Source of the DNA: Porticoccus sp.
Lineage (GTDB): Bacteria; Pseudomonadota; Gammaproteobacteria; Pseudomonadales; Porticoccaceae
Reading direction: 5' to 3'
Assembly (NCBI GenBank): GCA_021773405.1
Contig: JAJFKD010000022.1
Coordinates: 1 to 40,429 of the forward strand
Length of the DNA: 40,429 bases
In this document: in pieces, positions 8,428 to 17,351 of the stretch
Layout: the number at the start of each line of letters is the position of its first letter
How positions within the stretch are numbered: the first letter of the stretch is position 1
Position numbers and translations under genes: made by a program
Notes under the pieces: generated by a model
Seen by the model: the letters and a program-made list of their open reading frames with translations, nothing else
The model's database searches: none
Told to the model about the DNA's origin: nothing

Positions 8428-9360
8428 ATGATGAAAGTTCTATTTTCAATAAAAAATAAACTATCGACTTGTGGGTTGATAGTTTTTCTCATGCTGGGAG
8501 CTGCACCTTTGTGTAGTGTGAGTTCAGCAGAGTTATTAGTTTTATATCCAGATGTTCGAGCTCCTTTTTCTAAAGTCTTTAAAGATATTTCTTCTGGAGC
8601 CGAGGAAGGGTTTAAGGGTAAGGCTAGTTCTGAAGCTGTTAGTGAAAAGCGTTCAGCCAATAAATCATTAAATCGAAAAACTCCTGATGTTGTTTTGGCT
8701 CTTGGTAAAAGTAGCCTGTCCAGCCTGGAAAAAGTCGATAGTAAAATTCCTATAGTACTTGGTGCCGTAAGTAATCAACAATATGATTACCCCGGGATAT
8801 CTATGATTCCAGATCCAAAAATTATACTGGATAATTTGGCATTATTGTCTCCTTCCGTTGGCCGAATTCATGTTGTTAAAAAATCGAAAGGTCCAGATTT
8901 ACAATTAGACGGCGCTAGCAGCTATTTAACCTCGATTGGCAAGGAGTTGGTTGTTCATGAAAGTGGAGATCTTCGTGAGGCTGCAAATATTTATGCGCGA
9001 TTAATTGATGAGGCTAAAGAAAATGATGCTGTCTGGATTTTACAAGATGGTTCGTATGTTAATAGTGCCATCTTGTCATTATTGTTAGATGCGGCATGGA
9101 GTAAAAATTTAATAGTTTTTTCCTCAAACCCTATGCATGTGAAGCATGGAGCCTTGTTTGCAGTTTACCCTGATAACAAAAGTATGGGGGCAAGTTTAGG
9201 GCAGTTGGCTAATGACGTTTTAGAGGGCTCAGCTGAGACAGGCATGAAAACTCTAAAAGATACGCTATTGGCTGTGAATGAAAGAACAAGCAATCACCTT
9301 GGCATTTCTCTTTCAAAAGAAATGAAAGAAAACGTTAATTTATTATTACCAGCAAGGTGA
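8428..9360 (+). CDS. ABC-type substrate-binding protein (PF04392-like), orphan
   Basis: A 310-residue exported protein. Residues 1-35 form a signal peptide or membrane-anchored leader (STCGLIVFLMLGAAPLCSVSSAE); the Cys positions do not make a convincing lipobox. The remainder follows the two-lobed pattern of the PF04392 (ABC_sub_bind) family: PDVVLALGKSSL, IPIVLGAVSN, LLSPSVGRIHVV, VWILQDGSYVNS and the late HVKHGALFAVYPDNKSMGASL segment. No permease or ATPase gene is nearby. It ends 5 bases before the hybrid kinase gene and follows the receptor gene by 35 bases. A role as ligand-binding partner of the kinase is inferred. Two adjacent ATGs (8428 and 8431) are possible starts. Confidence 0.7.
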   Translation: MMKVLFSIKNKLSTCGLIVFLMLGAAPLCSVSSAELLVLYPDVRAPFSKVFKDISSGAEEGFKGKASSEAVSEKRSANKSLNRKTPDVVLALGKSSLSSLEKVDSKIPIVLGAVSNQQYDYPGISMIPDPKIILDNLALLSPSVGRIHVVKKSKGPDLQLDGASSYLTSIGKELVVHESGDLREAANIYARLIDEAKENDAVWILQDGSYVNSAILSLLLDAAWSKNLIVFSSNPMHVKHGALFAVYPDNKSMGASLGQLANDVLEGSAETGMKTLKDTLLAVNERTSNHLGISLSKEMKENVNLLLPAR

Positions 9361-9365
9361 TGTAA

Positions 9366-12300
9366 GTGTCGAATAACTTGGACAAAAAGCCCTTAAGTAA
9401 ATCTTACAGAAAAACTCAAAAACTGAAGTTTAGGCACCAGTTAAGCTTGATTTTTGTTTTGGGTATTTTTGTTATGGCTCTTATTACTTCTTTGGCGGTG
9501 AGTAATATTTCTAGCCAGATTGTTCGGGATCGAGAAATCCAACAAGGCCTTCAAGTAACCAGTTCATTAGCTAAGCAAAGTGAATTGGCATTATTGTATC
9601 AGAGCAAAGAAAGTGCCAAAGAATTGGTTTTACGTGCTTTGAACTTCCCTGGTGTTAAAACAATATTAATTGCAACAGAAACTGGTGCAGTGCTTCATGC
9701 AGGTGGTGAGGTAACCGATGAAGTGAAGATGTATACACCAGATGTTGGAGAAATGGTTAATGAGGATGAAAAGTATTGGGTTTTTTCATCCCCGGTAACT
9801 GCGGGAGAGTCTCAAGATAACGTATGGGGCGAGCTCTATGAGGAGGAAGCAGAACAGCAGGAAATATTAGGTTATATCACCGTCAGGATCGGTAAAGATA
9901 CTGTTGTCTTGATGGAAAAAAGTATTTTAAACGGCAATCTGGTTATTTCCATGATTGTTGCTGTCGCACTATTACTGTTGTTATTGGCAATTTCTCGCCG
10001 TTTGACAAACCCTTTGGAAAGATTGTCCGCAACCATGAAGCAGGCAGAAGAGGGCGATTCAATAGTTCGGGCTGAAGTGGGTGGTCCGGTCGATATTACA
10101 GAAATGCAGCATGCCTTCAATTCTATGATGGAAGTTCTTGAGAGCCGTCAACGTGATTTAATGCATGCGATGGCAGCGGCACTTGAATCTGCCCGAGTTA
10201 AAGGTGAGTTTGCAGCAAATGTAACCCACGAATTAAGAACCCCAATGAATGCCGTTTTGGGGATGTTAGATCTGTTAATGAACATGGGGTTAACCCCAAA
10301 GCAGACTGAGTATGTAGAAACAGCAAAAACATCCGGTGAGAATTTACTGGAGCTGATCGATGATATTTTAAATTTCTCAGAGAATGATGCCAGTAACACT
10401 TCTATTGTTAAGGAAGATTGTTATATCCAAGAGTTATTGGATGATGTTATCAATTTGCTATCAAACCAGGCGCTTAAGAAAAAGTTAGATTTTGGGTATC
10501 TGCTGGATGATACCGTTCCTAGAGTGATCCATTCGGATCCATCACGGCTTAGACAAGTACTTATAAACTTGGTTGGAAATGCCATTAAGTTTACAGATAT
10601 AGGTGAAGTATCTATTCATATTGATGTTGTTGAAGGAGCTTCAAATAACAGTACTTCAAATAATGAGGCATTGTCAGAGAATAAACAAAATTCTGAAGAA
10701 GAAGTGTTGGTTCGGTTTGAAGTACGTGATTGTGGCATTGGTATCTCTGAGGAAGACCAAAAACGAATTTTTGAAGCTTTTACTCAAGCAGATTCTTCAA
10801 GCACAAAAGAGTATGAAGGCACAGGTCTGGGGCTCGCTATTAGTAAGCAGATAGTAGACCTAATGGGTGGAGAAATTACTGTATCGAGTGAGCCTGGAAA
10901 AGGTAGTTCATTCTGTTTTACCGTTCCAACACCAAGAAGAAATATCTCTGTCCCTAGCGACAGCATGGCATCAGTATTGACTGGGCTAAATGCTGTATTG
11001 GTTGACGATAGCCATATTGTTCGTGAATTTGGTGCACAGCAACTAGATATATTGGGTGCAACCTGTTCAGTTTTTGATGAAGGTATCAATGCTCTGGGTT
11101 TTATAAGGGCTATGTCGGCGGCAAATAATCAGCTAAATTTATTGATTGTTGATGAGGATATGCCGGGTTTAAAAGGAACTGACTTTCTGAAAATTACCAG
11201 AGAAGAAGAAGCCCTAAAGCACACATTAATTTTACTGCTCAGTAACCCCTGGGTGGCAGATAGCCAGAATTATGAATCTAATGTCATTCATTTAAATAAG
11301 CCTCTTAAATCTAAAGAATTAAGGGCCGTCTTGGGTACACATCTACTTAAGTTGGGAGAGAATGACGAGCCGAAAAAACCGACTAATACTATTGAGCAGC
11401 TTTATAGTCGCCCCCGAAAAATCCTAGTTGTTGATGATAATCGAGCAAATCAGCAAGTTGCGGTAGGGATGTTGGAGAGAATGGGTTGCACATGTGAAAT
11501 AGCATCAACTGGTAAAGAGGCAGTAGAAGCTGTTATTAGAAATCGCTTTGATGCAGTGCTGATGGATTGTTATATGCCTGTTGTAAATGGCTATGATGCT
11601 ACCCGCCAAATTAGGATGTATGAAGGTGGAGACGGAGAGGAGATAGAAAATAGTGTCCCAATTATTGCGATGACAGCAAATAACACTCAGGTCGAAGTAG
11701 AACGATGCATGAGTGTTGGGATGGACGATTTCCTTTCTAAACCTTTACGTATTGATGAATTAACAGAGGCATTATTAAAGTGGGTGCCAAGGGATTTACC
11801 TACCCAGATAGAAGATTTAGCAGAGGGTGGTTTTGATCTGGCTGCGAATCAACCGGAAGTTGATATTACGGGGGCTAACTACGATCCTTTAGTTCTTCAG
11901 GAATTAAAAAATAATGTTGGTGAAGTTGTTGTCTCGATGATTGAAGCCTTCATTGAAGATACGCCGGTCTATATCGAATCTCTACGACATGCTATTGCAG
12001 ACGGTGATGCCAAGCAGGTTCGTGAGCTGGCTCATACCGTGAAGGGAAGTGCCTCTAATTTTGGTGCAAAGCAGGTTACAGAATTTTCCAAGCTCATTGA
12101 GGATAAAGGTGAAGCAGAAAATCTCTCAGGAACACAGTCTTTATGTGAGCAGCTTTTGGCAGCTTTTGTACGTTTGAGAAAAAGCCTTGAGGAGTATGTT
12201 GTAAGTCAGGATGTGACAAGTGAGGTAGGTGGAAAAGAAAGAAAGGATGGCCATCGTTTGTTAATAGTGGACGATGACAGGTCTATGCGCCTTGCCTTGA

Positions 12301-13928
12301 AAAATGTATTTGTAGCAGAAGATTATCAGATAGAAGAAGCTGGTAATGGCATGCAGGCAATTTCTATGTGTCAGAGAAGCATGCCAGATTTGGTGCTGAT
12401 GGATGCCATGATGCCAGAAGTTGATGGTTTTACTGCCTGCGAGCGCATTCGCTCGTTACCGGGAGGAACTGATACACCAGTATTAATGATTACAGCGCTA
12501 GATAATGAGGAATCGATAGTTAAAGCATTTGCATCTGGTGCAACAGACTTTATTCCTAAACCAATCCACTTTGCTGTATTAAAGCAGCGCGTTTCCCGCC
12601 TGATTCAAGCTAACAAGGTAGAGCAGCACGTTAAAAAGCTGGCCTACCACGACCCATTAACGGGCTTGCCTAATCGAACCAATTTGATGCAGCAATTACG
12701 GGTAATGGTTAACCGTGCACAAATTGAAGATAAAAAAATTGCTATTTTATTCCTAGATTTAGACCGCTTTAAATTAATTAATGACACCTTGGGGCACGAT
12801 GCTGGCGACCTCTTGCTGAAAGCTGTAGCTGAACGAATTGGTCGTTGTGTTAGGAATCAGGATTTTATAGCTCGTTTGGGTGGTGACGAATTTACCGTAG
12901 TACTCGAAGGTGTTGCTGGTAAAGAAGTTGTGTCGAAAATTGCAGCTAAAATCTGTGACACATTAGGCCAGCCATTTGCTTTCCTTCAACAAAAAATGTT
13001 TGTGACGACAAGTATTGGCATATCAATGTTCCCTGATGATGGCCAGGATATCAGTACACTAATGAAGCATGCTGATTCAGCAATGTTCCGAGCAAAAGAA
13101 AACCGTAATGACTACTGTTTTTATGTGCAAGGCATGGAAGACGAAATTGCTCGCCGCATGGAGCTTGAGCGGGAGTTACGTCACGCTATAGGCGCGAAGC
13201 AGCTTGTATTGTTTTATCAGCCACAGATTGATTTGAGCAATGGTGAAATTATGGGCGCTGAAGCCCTGATTCGATGGCAACATCCGGTCCATGGTTTAGT
13301 ACCACCCGATACATTCATTCCTTTGGCAGAAGAGTCTGGGTTAATCAATCAGGTTAGTGACTGGGTTCTTGAGGATGCTTGTCAGCAATTAAAGCGATGG
13401 AATGATGCGGGGCATAATCTAAAAGTTGCCGTTAATATGTCGAGTAAAGACATTCAAGTGGATGGCTTCAACGAAAAACTACGTCATATGATTGAGCAAT
13501 ATGATATTGCCCCTAATATGCTTGAGTTGGAAATCACAGAAAGTACTCTGATGGAAAACCCTGAAGAGTTGGAAGGTGAGCTCAATGCCATGAGGGAAAT
13601 GGGCTTAACCCTGGCTATTGATGATTTCGGTAGCGGTTTCTCATCATTAAACTACCTTAAGCGTTTGCCCGTTGATGTACTCAAGATTGATCGAATGTTT
13701 ATTCGTGATTTAGACACAGATGAAAATGATATGGCAATTGTAACGGGTGTTGTTGCATTGGCATCAAGCATGGGTTTAGAAACTGTTGCTGAAGGGGTTG
13801 AAACCATTGAGCAATATCATATATTGCAGAAACTGGGTTGTGATACGTGCCAGGGTTATTATTTCAGTAAGCCGCTTCCTGTGGCTGAATTTGAAGAGAA
13901 ATTTCTTCACCAGAAAGCATTAGTTTAA
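9366..13928 (+). CDS. Hybrid histidine kinase with REC, HPt, GGDEF and EAL domains
   Basis: A 1520-residue inner-membrane signalling protein. Order: TM1 (about 27-48), extracytoplasmic sensor (about 49-188), TM2 (about 190-208), HAMP, HisKA with H288 in VTHELRTPMN, HATPase (NLVGNAIKFT, DCGIGI, GTGLGLAI), REC1 (D547/D548, acceptor D596), REC2 (acceptor D734 in LMDCYMP), HPt (H890 in HTVKGSASN), REC3 (acceptor D1013), GGDEF (1172-1176, with an RNQD inhibitory site five residues before it), and EAL (E1299-A-L, plus ITES, DDFGSGFS, AEGVE). All catalytic signatures appear intact, so it could run an internal phosphorelay and both make and degrade c-di-GMP. GTG start with AAGGTG upstream. It is the last gene of the operon. 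The ligand is unknown. Confidence 0.93.
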   Translation: MSNNLDKKPLSKSYRKTQKLKFRHQLSLIFVLGIFVMALITSLAVSNISSQIVRDREIQQGLQVTSSLAKQSELALLYQSKESAKELVLRALNFPGVKTILIATETGAVLHAGGEVTDEVKMYTPDVGEMVNEDEKYWVFSSPVTAGESQDNVWGELYEEEAEQQEILGYITVRIGKDTVVLMEKSILNGNLVISMIVAVALLLLLLAISRRLTNPLERLSATMKQAEEGDSIVRAEVGGPVDITEMQHAFNSMMEVLESRQRDLMHAMAAALESARVKGEFAANVTHELRTPMNAVLGMLDLLMNMGLTPKQTEYVETAKTSGENLLELIDDILNFSENDASNTSIVKEDCYIQELLDDVINLLSNQALKKKLDFGYLLDDTVPRVIHSDPSRLRQVLINLVGNAIKFTDIGEVSIHIDVVEGASNNSTSNNEALSENKQNSEEEVLVRFEVRDCGIGISEEDQKRIFEAFTQADSSSTKEYEGTGLGLAISKQIVDLMGGEITVSSEPGKGSSFCFTVPTPRRNISVPSDSMASVLTGLNAVLVDDSHIVREFGAQQLDILGATCSVFDEGINALGFIRAMSAANNQLNLLIVDEDMPGLKGTDFLKITREEEALKHTLILLLSNPWVADSQNYESNVIHLNKPLKSKELRAVLGTHLLKLGENDEPKKPTNTIEQLYSRPRKILVVDDNRANQQVAVGMLERMGCTCEIASTGKEAVEAVIRNRFDAVLMDCYMPVVNGYDATRQIRMYEGGDGEEIENSVPIIAMTANNTQVEVERCMSVGMDDFLSKPLRIDELTEALLKWVPRDLPTQIEDLAEGGFDLAANQPEVDITGANYDPLVLQELKNNVGEVVVSMIEAFIEDTPVYIESLRHAIADGDAKQVRELAHTVKGSASNFGAKQVTEFSKLIEDKGEAENLSGTQSLCEQLLAAFVRLRKSLEEYVVSQDVTSEVGGKERKDGHRLLIVDDDRSMRLALKNVFVAEDYQIEEAGNGMQAISMCQRSMPDLVLMDAMMPEVDGFTACERIRSLPGGTDTPVLMITALDNEESIVKAFASGATDFIPKPIHFAVLKQRVSRLIQANKVEQHVKKLAYHDPLTGLPNRTNLMQQLRVMVNRAQIEDKKIAILFLDLDRFKLINDTLGHDAGDLLLKAVAERIGRCVRNQDFIARLGGDEFTVVLEGVAGKEVVSKIAAKICDTLGQPFAFLQQKMFVTTSIGISMFPDDGQDISTLMKHADSAMFRAKENRNDYCFYVQGMEDEIARRMELERELRHAIGAKQLVLFYQPQIDLSNGEIMGAEALIRWQHPVHGLVPPDTFIPLAEESGLINQVSDWVLEDACQQLKRWNDAGHNLKVAVNMSSKDIQVDGFNEKLRHMIEQYDIAPNMLELEITESTLMENPEELEGELNAMREMGLTLAIDDFGSGFSSLNYLKRLPVDVLKIDRMFIRDLDTDENDMAIVTGVVALASSMGLETVAEGVETIEQYHILQKLGCDTCQGYYFSKPLPVAEFEEKFLHQKALV

Positions 13929-13952
13929 GTTTTTCCTTTTCCTTAAAAACTT
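13927..13952 (+). terminator. Weak AT-rich inverted repeat after the kinase gene
   Basis: AAGTTTTT at 13927-13934 and AAAAACTT at 13945-13952 are perfectly complementary around a 10-base pyrimidine-rich loop. The stem overlaps the kinase stop codon and is A/T rich, so its stability is doubtful. It is the only candidate end signal for the six-gene operon before the yciO-like gene. Confidence 0.25.
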
Positions 13953-13992
13953 ATATGTGATAATTGCTGTTTAAAATCAGCGAAAGATCACT

Positions 13993-14616
13993 ATGAGCCA
14001 GTTTTTCTCCATTCACCCCGACAACCCCCAGCATCGTTTGGTGCGTCAAGCTTCTGAAATTGTTAAAAAGGGTGGGATAATTGTCTATCCTACTGATTCA
14101 GCCTATGCGCTTGGTTGTCATGTCGGCGATAAGAAAGCACTGGATAAAATTCGCCAAATTAGGCAGCTTGATAAAAACCACAACTTTACTTTAATGTGTC
14201 GTGATCTTTCAGAGCTCGCGGTATATGCAAAGGTCGACAATCAACTGTATCGGTCTCTTAAGGCACATACGCCTGGACCCTATACCTTTATTCTTGAGGC
14301 AACATCTGAAGTACCGCGTCGGTTGATGCATCCGAAGCGAAAAACTATTGGCCTTAGAGTGCCTGAAAATCCAATTACTTTAGCTCTCTTGGAGGACCTG
14401 GGTGAACCGATTATGAGTGTGACCTTGATCATGCCTGGGGATGAGTACCCACTTACGGACCCCTATGATATTCGTGATATGTTAGAGCATCATGTAGATC
14501 TTATTGTCGAAGGTGGATATTGTGGGCTTGAGCCCACAACCGTGGTAGATCTTAGTGGTCAGTCTCCTGTCATTATTCGACAGGGTATGGGTGAGTTTGA
14601 AGACTTCATGGCTTAA
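13993..14616 (+). CDS. yciO: YrdC/Sua5-domain protein, YciO type
   Basis: A 207-residue single-domain protein of the YrdC/Sua5/YciO fold. Seen: GGIIVYPTDSAYALGC near residues 27-42, the KxR signature region around IRQIRQLDKNHNFTLMCRDLSEL, PGPYTFILEA, and RLMHPKRKTIGLRVPE. The ending TTVVDLSGQSPVIIRQGMGEFE is typical. TsaC-type proteins make threonylcarbamoyl-AMP for tRNA t6A; the YciO subgroup (HNFTLMCRDLSEL type) is a paralogue of less certain role. I favour YciO because the gene sits directly before scpA, its usual neighbourhood in gammaproteobacteria. ATG start 64 bases after the kinase gene. Confidence 0.8.
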   Translation: MSQFFSIHPDNPQHRLVRQASEIVKKGGIIVYPTDSAYALGCHVGDKKALDKIRQIRQLDKNHNFTLMCRDLSELAVYAKVDNQLYRSLKAHTPGPYTFILEATSEVPRRLMHPKRKTIGLRVPENPITLALLEDLGEPIMSVTLIMPGDEYPLTDPYDIRDMLEHHVDLIVEGGYCGLEPTTVVDLSGQSPVIIRQGMGEFEDFMA

Positions 14617-14649
14617 GTGGGCATTGCTGGTTGTATAAGTTAATCACAG

Positions 14650-14655
14650 TATAAT
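14650..14655 (+). promoter_or_regulatory. Possible -10 element for scpA-scpB-rluB
   Basis: A perfect TATAAT lies 51 bases before the scpA start, in the yciO-scpA gap. No good -35 at 17 bases is visible (CTGGTT); TTGCTG lies at 14624-14629 but gives a 20-base spacer. Plausible but unproven. Confidence 0.35.
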
Positions 14656-14705
14656 GTTGGCTTAACGATTCTGCTTTCGTGTAAGTTGTAATTACTTCAA
14701 AGGGT

Positions 14706-15614
14706 ATGACTGATTTGTCTCAAAATAGCTCCACTATATCAACGACAGAGGTTGCCTCAGAGGCTGATGCTGGGGTTGATAGAGGAGTTAGCTCTATGTC
14801 TCAGGGTGTAAGCGATAACAACAGCCCAGTTCATCCTATGCAGGAAGAAATGCCTTTTGCCGTGGTGATGGGTAAAGAAGTCACCGAATTACCAAAAGAT
14901 CTCTACATACCGCCTGAAGCACTTGAAGTATTCCTCGAAGCTTTTGAAGGCCCTTTAGACTTATTGCTCTATATGATTAAGCGGCAAAACCTTGATATTT
15001 TGGAAATTAATGTCGCAGAAATAACCCGCCAATATATGGGTTATATCGATATGATGAAAGCGATGCAATTTGAGCTAGCTGCAGAATATTTGTTAATGGC
15101 AGCAATGCTGGCAGAAATTAAATCCAGAATGCTGTTACCCAGGCAGGCTGTAGAGGAGGATGAGGATGATCCCCGCGCAGAGTTAATTCGTCGGCTCCAG
15201 GAATACGAACGTTTTAAAAAGGCCGCAGAAGATATTGATGAGTTACCGCGGTTGGGGCGAGATGTTTTTGTTGCAACGGCTAAAGAGCCAGACCGCCATA
15301 AGGAAAGACCGCAACCAGATGTCACAATGCAAGAAGTATTACTAGCCCTGTCAAATGTGTTGCATCGTGCAGAGATGTTTGAAAGCCACAAGGTAGAATT
15401 AGAACGCCTCTCTACCCGTGAGCGTATGTCCCAGGTCTTGAGTACTCTTTCGGGTAAGCAGTTTGTGCCTTTTGTGAGTTTGTTCAGACTCAGTGAAGGT
15501 AAGATTGGTGTTGTTGTTACCTTTTTAGCCATTATGGAATTAATTAAAGAATCGTTAGTGGAAATTGTTCAAAGTGAGCCCTATGGCCCTATCCACGTTA
15601 AAGCGCAGTCTTAA
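14706..15614 (+). CDS. scpA: Segregation and condensation protein A
   Basis: A 302-residue ScpA, the kleisin subunit that with ScpB and SMC forms the chromosome-condensing complex. The kleisin core begins near residue 75 with EVFLEAFEGPLDLLLYMIKRQNLDILEI and continues through EYLLMAAMLAEIKSRMLLP. The C-terminal winged-helix part carries VTFLAIMELIKESLVEIVQSEPYGPIHV. Residues 1-70 are a polar, probably disordered extension rich in Ser, Thr, Glu and Asp, making the protein longer than many ScpA. The scpB gene follows 24 bases downstream. An alternative later Met (residue 31) would shorten the extension, but the first ATG has AAAGGGT just before it. Confidence 0.95.
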   Translation: MTDLSQNSSTISTTEVASEADAGVDRGVSSMSQGVSDNNSPVHPMQEEMPFAVVMGKEVTELPKDLYIPPEALEVFLEAFEGPLDLLLYMIKRQNLDILEINVAEITRQYMGYIDMMKAMQFELAAEYLLMAAMLAEIKSRMLLPRQAVEEDEDDPRAELIRRLQEYERFKKAAEDIDELPRLGRDVFVATAKEPDRHKERPQPDVTMQEVLLALSNVLHRAEMFESHKVELERLSTRERMSQVLSTLSGKQFVPFVSLFRLSEGKIGVVVTFLAIMELIKESLVEIVQSEPYGPIHVKAQS

Positions 15615-15638
15615 GTTTTTCATCAGCAGGTGTTAAGT

Positions 15639-16454
15639 ATGGAAAATGATCAGCTAAAAATGATTGTCGAGGGTGCTTTGCTAGCAGCGGGGCGCTCGTT
15701 AGACCTTAACCAGTTAGAAAAGCTGTTTGATGAAGATTTGTTAGGGCGATCGCTGGCCAAAGGGCAAGTTGTTAAAGAAAGCAACGCTGAAGAAGCTGTA
15801 AATAAAGATGACACTGTTGAAGAAAGCAGGCCCGCTCGAGACCAAATTAAGGCCGTACTAGAAGATATTGCTGTAGATTGTACAGACCGTGGGTTTGAGT
15901 TAAAGCAGACGGGTAGTGGATATCGCTTTCAGGTTAGGCAAGAGCTTTCTCAATGGGTAAATAAACTTTGGGATGAAAAACCAAAAAAATATTCCCGCGC
16001 ACTTTTGGAAACCTTGGCCTTGATTGCTTACCGACAACCTATTACACGGGGTGATATCGAAGAAATTCGAGGAGTATCGGTCAGCTCTGAAATTATTAAA
16101 TCTTTGTTAGAGCGTGAATGGGTAAGGGTTGTGGGGCATCGTGATGTACCTGGTCGGCCCGCGCTTTACGCCACAACAAAACAATTTTTGGACTATTTTA
16201 GCCTGAAAAGCTTGGAGCAACTTCCTGCCTTAAATGAGATAAAAGATATTGAAGAAATTAATCCAGAATTAGCTCTCGATGTTGCTCAACAGTTGGTAGC
16301 AAATGTAGACGGTGATGAAGAAGTACAGAGTGATATTGAAGAAGGTGAAGCGGAACAACCTGAAATCGTGCAGTCTGTAGCAGAAGGTGGCTCTTTCGAT
16401 GAGTCTCAATTAAAACCTATGGATTCTTCTGGTGAAGAATCCCCTGAGACTTAG
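15639..16454 (+). CDS. scpB: Segregation and condensation protein B
   Basis: A 271-residue ScpB, which bridges ScpA in the SMC complex. Recognisable: the start MENDQLKMIVEGALLAAGRSL, the ALLETLALIAYRQPITRGDIEEIRGVSV signature near residues 117-143, and EREWVRVVGHRDVPGRPALYATT followed by FLDYFSL. An acidic tail of about 60 residues (rich in Glu and Asp) ends the protein. I place the start at the ATG 15639, eight bases after AGCAGG, rather than at the GTG 15630 within that ribosome site. It lies between scpA and rluB with small gaps, as in many gammaproteobacteria. Confidence 0.95.
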   Translation: MENDQLKMIVEGALLAAGRSLDLNQLEKLFDEDLLGRSLAKGQVVKESNAEEAVNKDDTVEESRPARDQIKAVLEDIAVDCTDRGFELKQTGSGYRFQVRQELSQWVNKLWDEKPKKYSRALLETLALIAYRQPITRGDIEEIRGVSVSSEIIKSLLEREWVRVVGHRDVPGRPALYATTKQFLDYFSLKSLEQLPALNEIKDIEEINPELALDVAQQLVANVDGDEEVQSDIEEGEAEQPEIVQSVAEGGSFDESQLKPMDSSGEESPET

Positions 16455-16460
16455 AAACTG

Positions 16461-17282
16461 ATGTCTGAAAAATTACAAAAAATGTTAGCCGCAGCTGGTT
16501 ATGGTTCGCGTAGAGAGCTTGAATGCTGGATCAGTGATGGGCGTGTTAGTGTTAATGGAAAAGTAGCAAAACTCGGGGATAGAGCTTCAGCAGATGATAC
16601 GGTTTTTGTTGATGGAAAGCCTGCTCGACTTGCCGCATCTGAGCAGCGTATAAGAGTATTGCTGTACAACAAGCCCGAGGGTGAAGTCTGCACACGGTCT
16701 GACCCGGAAGGTAGGAAGACTGTGTTCGATAGTCTTCCTAACTTAAAAGGGGAGCGCTGGATTGCTGTTGGCCGTTTGGATATTAGTACGTCAGGATTGT
16801 TGATGTTCACTAATAATGGTGACTTGGCCAATAAACTAATGCATCCATCGTCGGAGATTGATCGAGAATATCTCGTACGTGTTCATGGCGCTGTAGATGA
16901 TGATATGTTGCAGCGCCTACGTGACGGCATATTACTTGAGGATGGTCTTGCTCGGTTTAGTGATATTGTGCCGGGGGAGAGAGTCGGGACCAACGGGTGG
17001 TATACCGTTGCACTAATGGAGGGTCGTAATCGTGAGGTTAGGCGTTTATGGGAATCCCAAAACGTTGAAGTAAACCGCTTAAAGAGAGTGCGTTTTGGCC
17101 CTATATTTCTTCCTTCCTATGCTCGACGAGGTCAATGGGTAGAGTTAGATGAAAAGCCTCTTAATGACTTGTTGGCCAGCGTGAAGATGTCTGTTCCAAA
17201 GAAGAAGAAAAACTTATCTGTTGATGATAAAAAGCGCCGTGATCGTCAATTAAAAAGGTTGCGTTCAGGCGGCTCAAAATAG
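16461..17282 (+). CDS. rluB: 23S rRNA pseudouridine synthase B
   Basis: A 273-residue RsuA/RluB-family enzyme. The N-terminal S4 RNA-binding domain covers about residues 1-60 (EKLQKMLAAAGYGSRRE). The catalytic domain has GRLDISTSGLLMFTNNGDLANKLMHP with the nucleophilic Asp in GRLD, then REYLVRV and the MEGRNREVRRLWES motif. A Lys/Arg-rich tail of about 30 residues follows. It converts U2605 of 23S rRNA to pseudouridine (E. coli knowledge). The gene sits 6 bases after scpB, the normal arrangement, and is closed by a strong terminator shared with the convergent yciK. Confidence 0.95.
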   Translation: MSEKLQKMLAAAGYGSRRELECWISDGRVSVNGKVAKLGDRASADDTVFVDGKPARLAASEQRIRVLLYNKPEGEVCTRSDPEGRKTVFDSLPNLKGERWIAVGRLDISTSGLLMFTNNGDLANKLMHPSSEIDREYLVRVHGAVDDDMLQRLRDGILLEDGLARFSDIVPGERVGTNGWYTVALMEGRNREVRRLWESQNVEVNRLKRVRFGPIFLPSYARRGQWVELDEKPLNDLLASVKMSVPKKKKNLSVDDKKRRDRQLKRLRSGGSK

Positions 17283-17351
17283 TTTAGAGTATCTTCACTA
17301 AGTTCTATTGTAATAGAGCCGTGTGAAGACTTTTTAGCTATTAGTGCTTAG

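Noticed and set aside
11001-11160. First receiver domain of the kinase as a degenerate pseudo-receiver
   Set aside because: The acidic pair (D547, D548), acceptor D596 in the DxxMP context and a later NKP lysine are all present.
2597-13992. Mobile-element boundaries around the six-gene operon
   Set aside because: I found no transposase, integrase, tRNA end or matching direct repeats on either side.
15041-15532. Long open frame on the minus strand inside scpA
   Set aside because: It is antisense to a clear ScpA, is Ser/Arg-rich as expected from a shadow frame, and has no ribosome site or recognisable motif.
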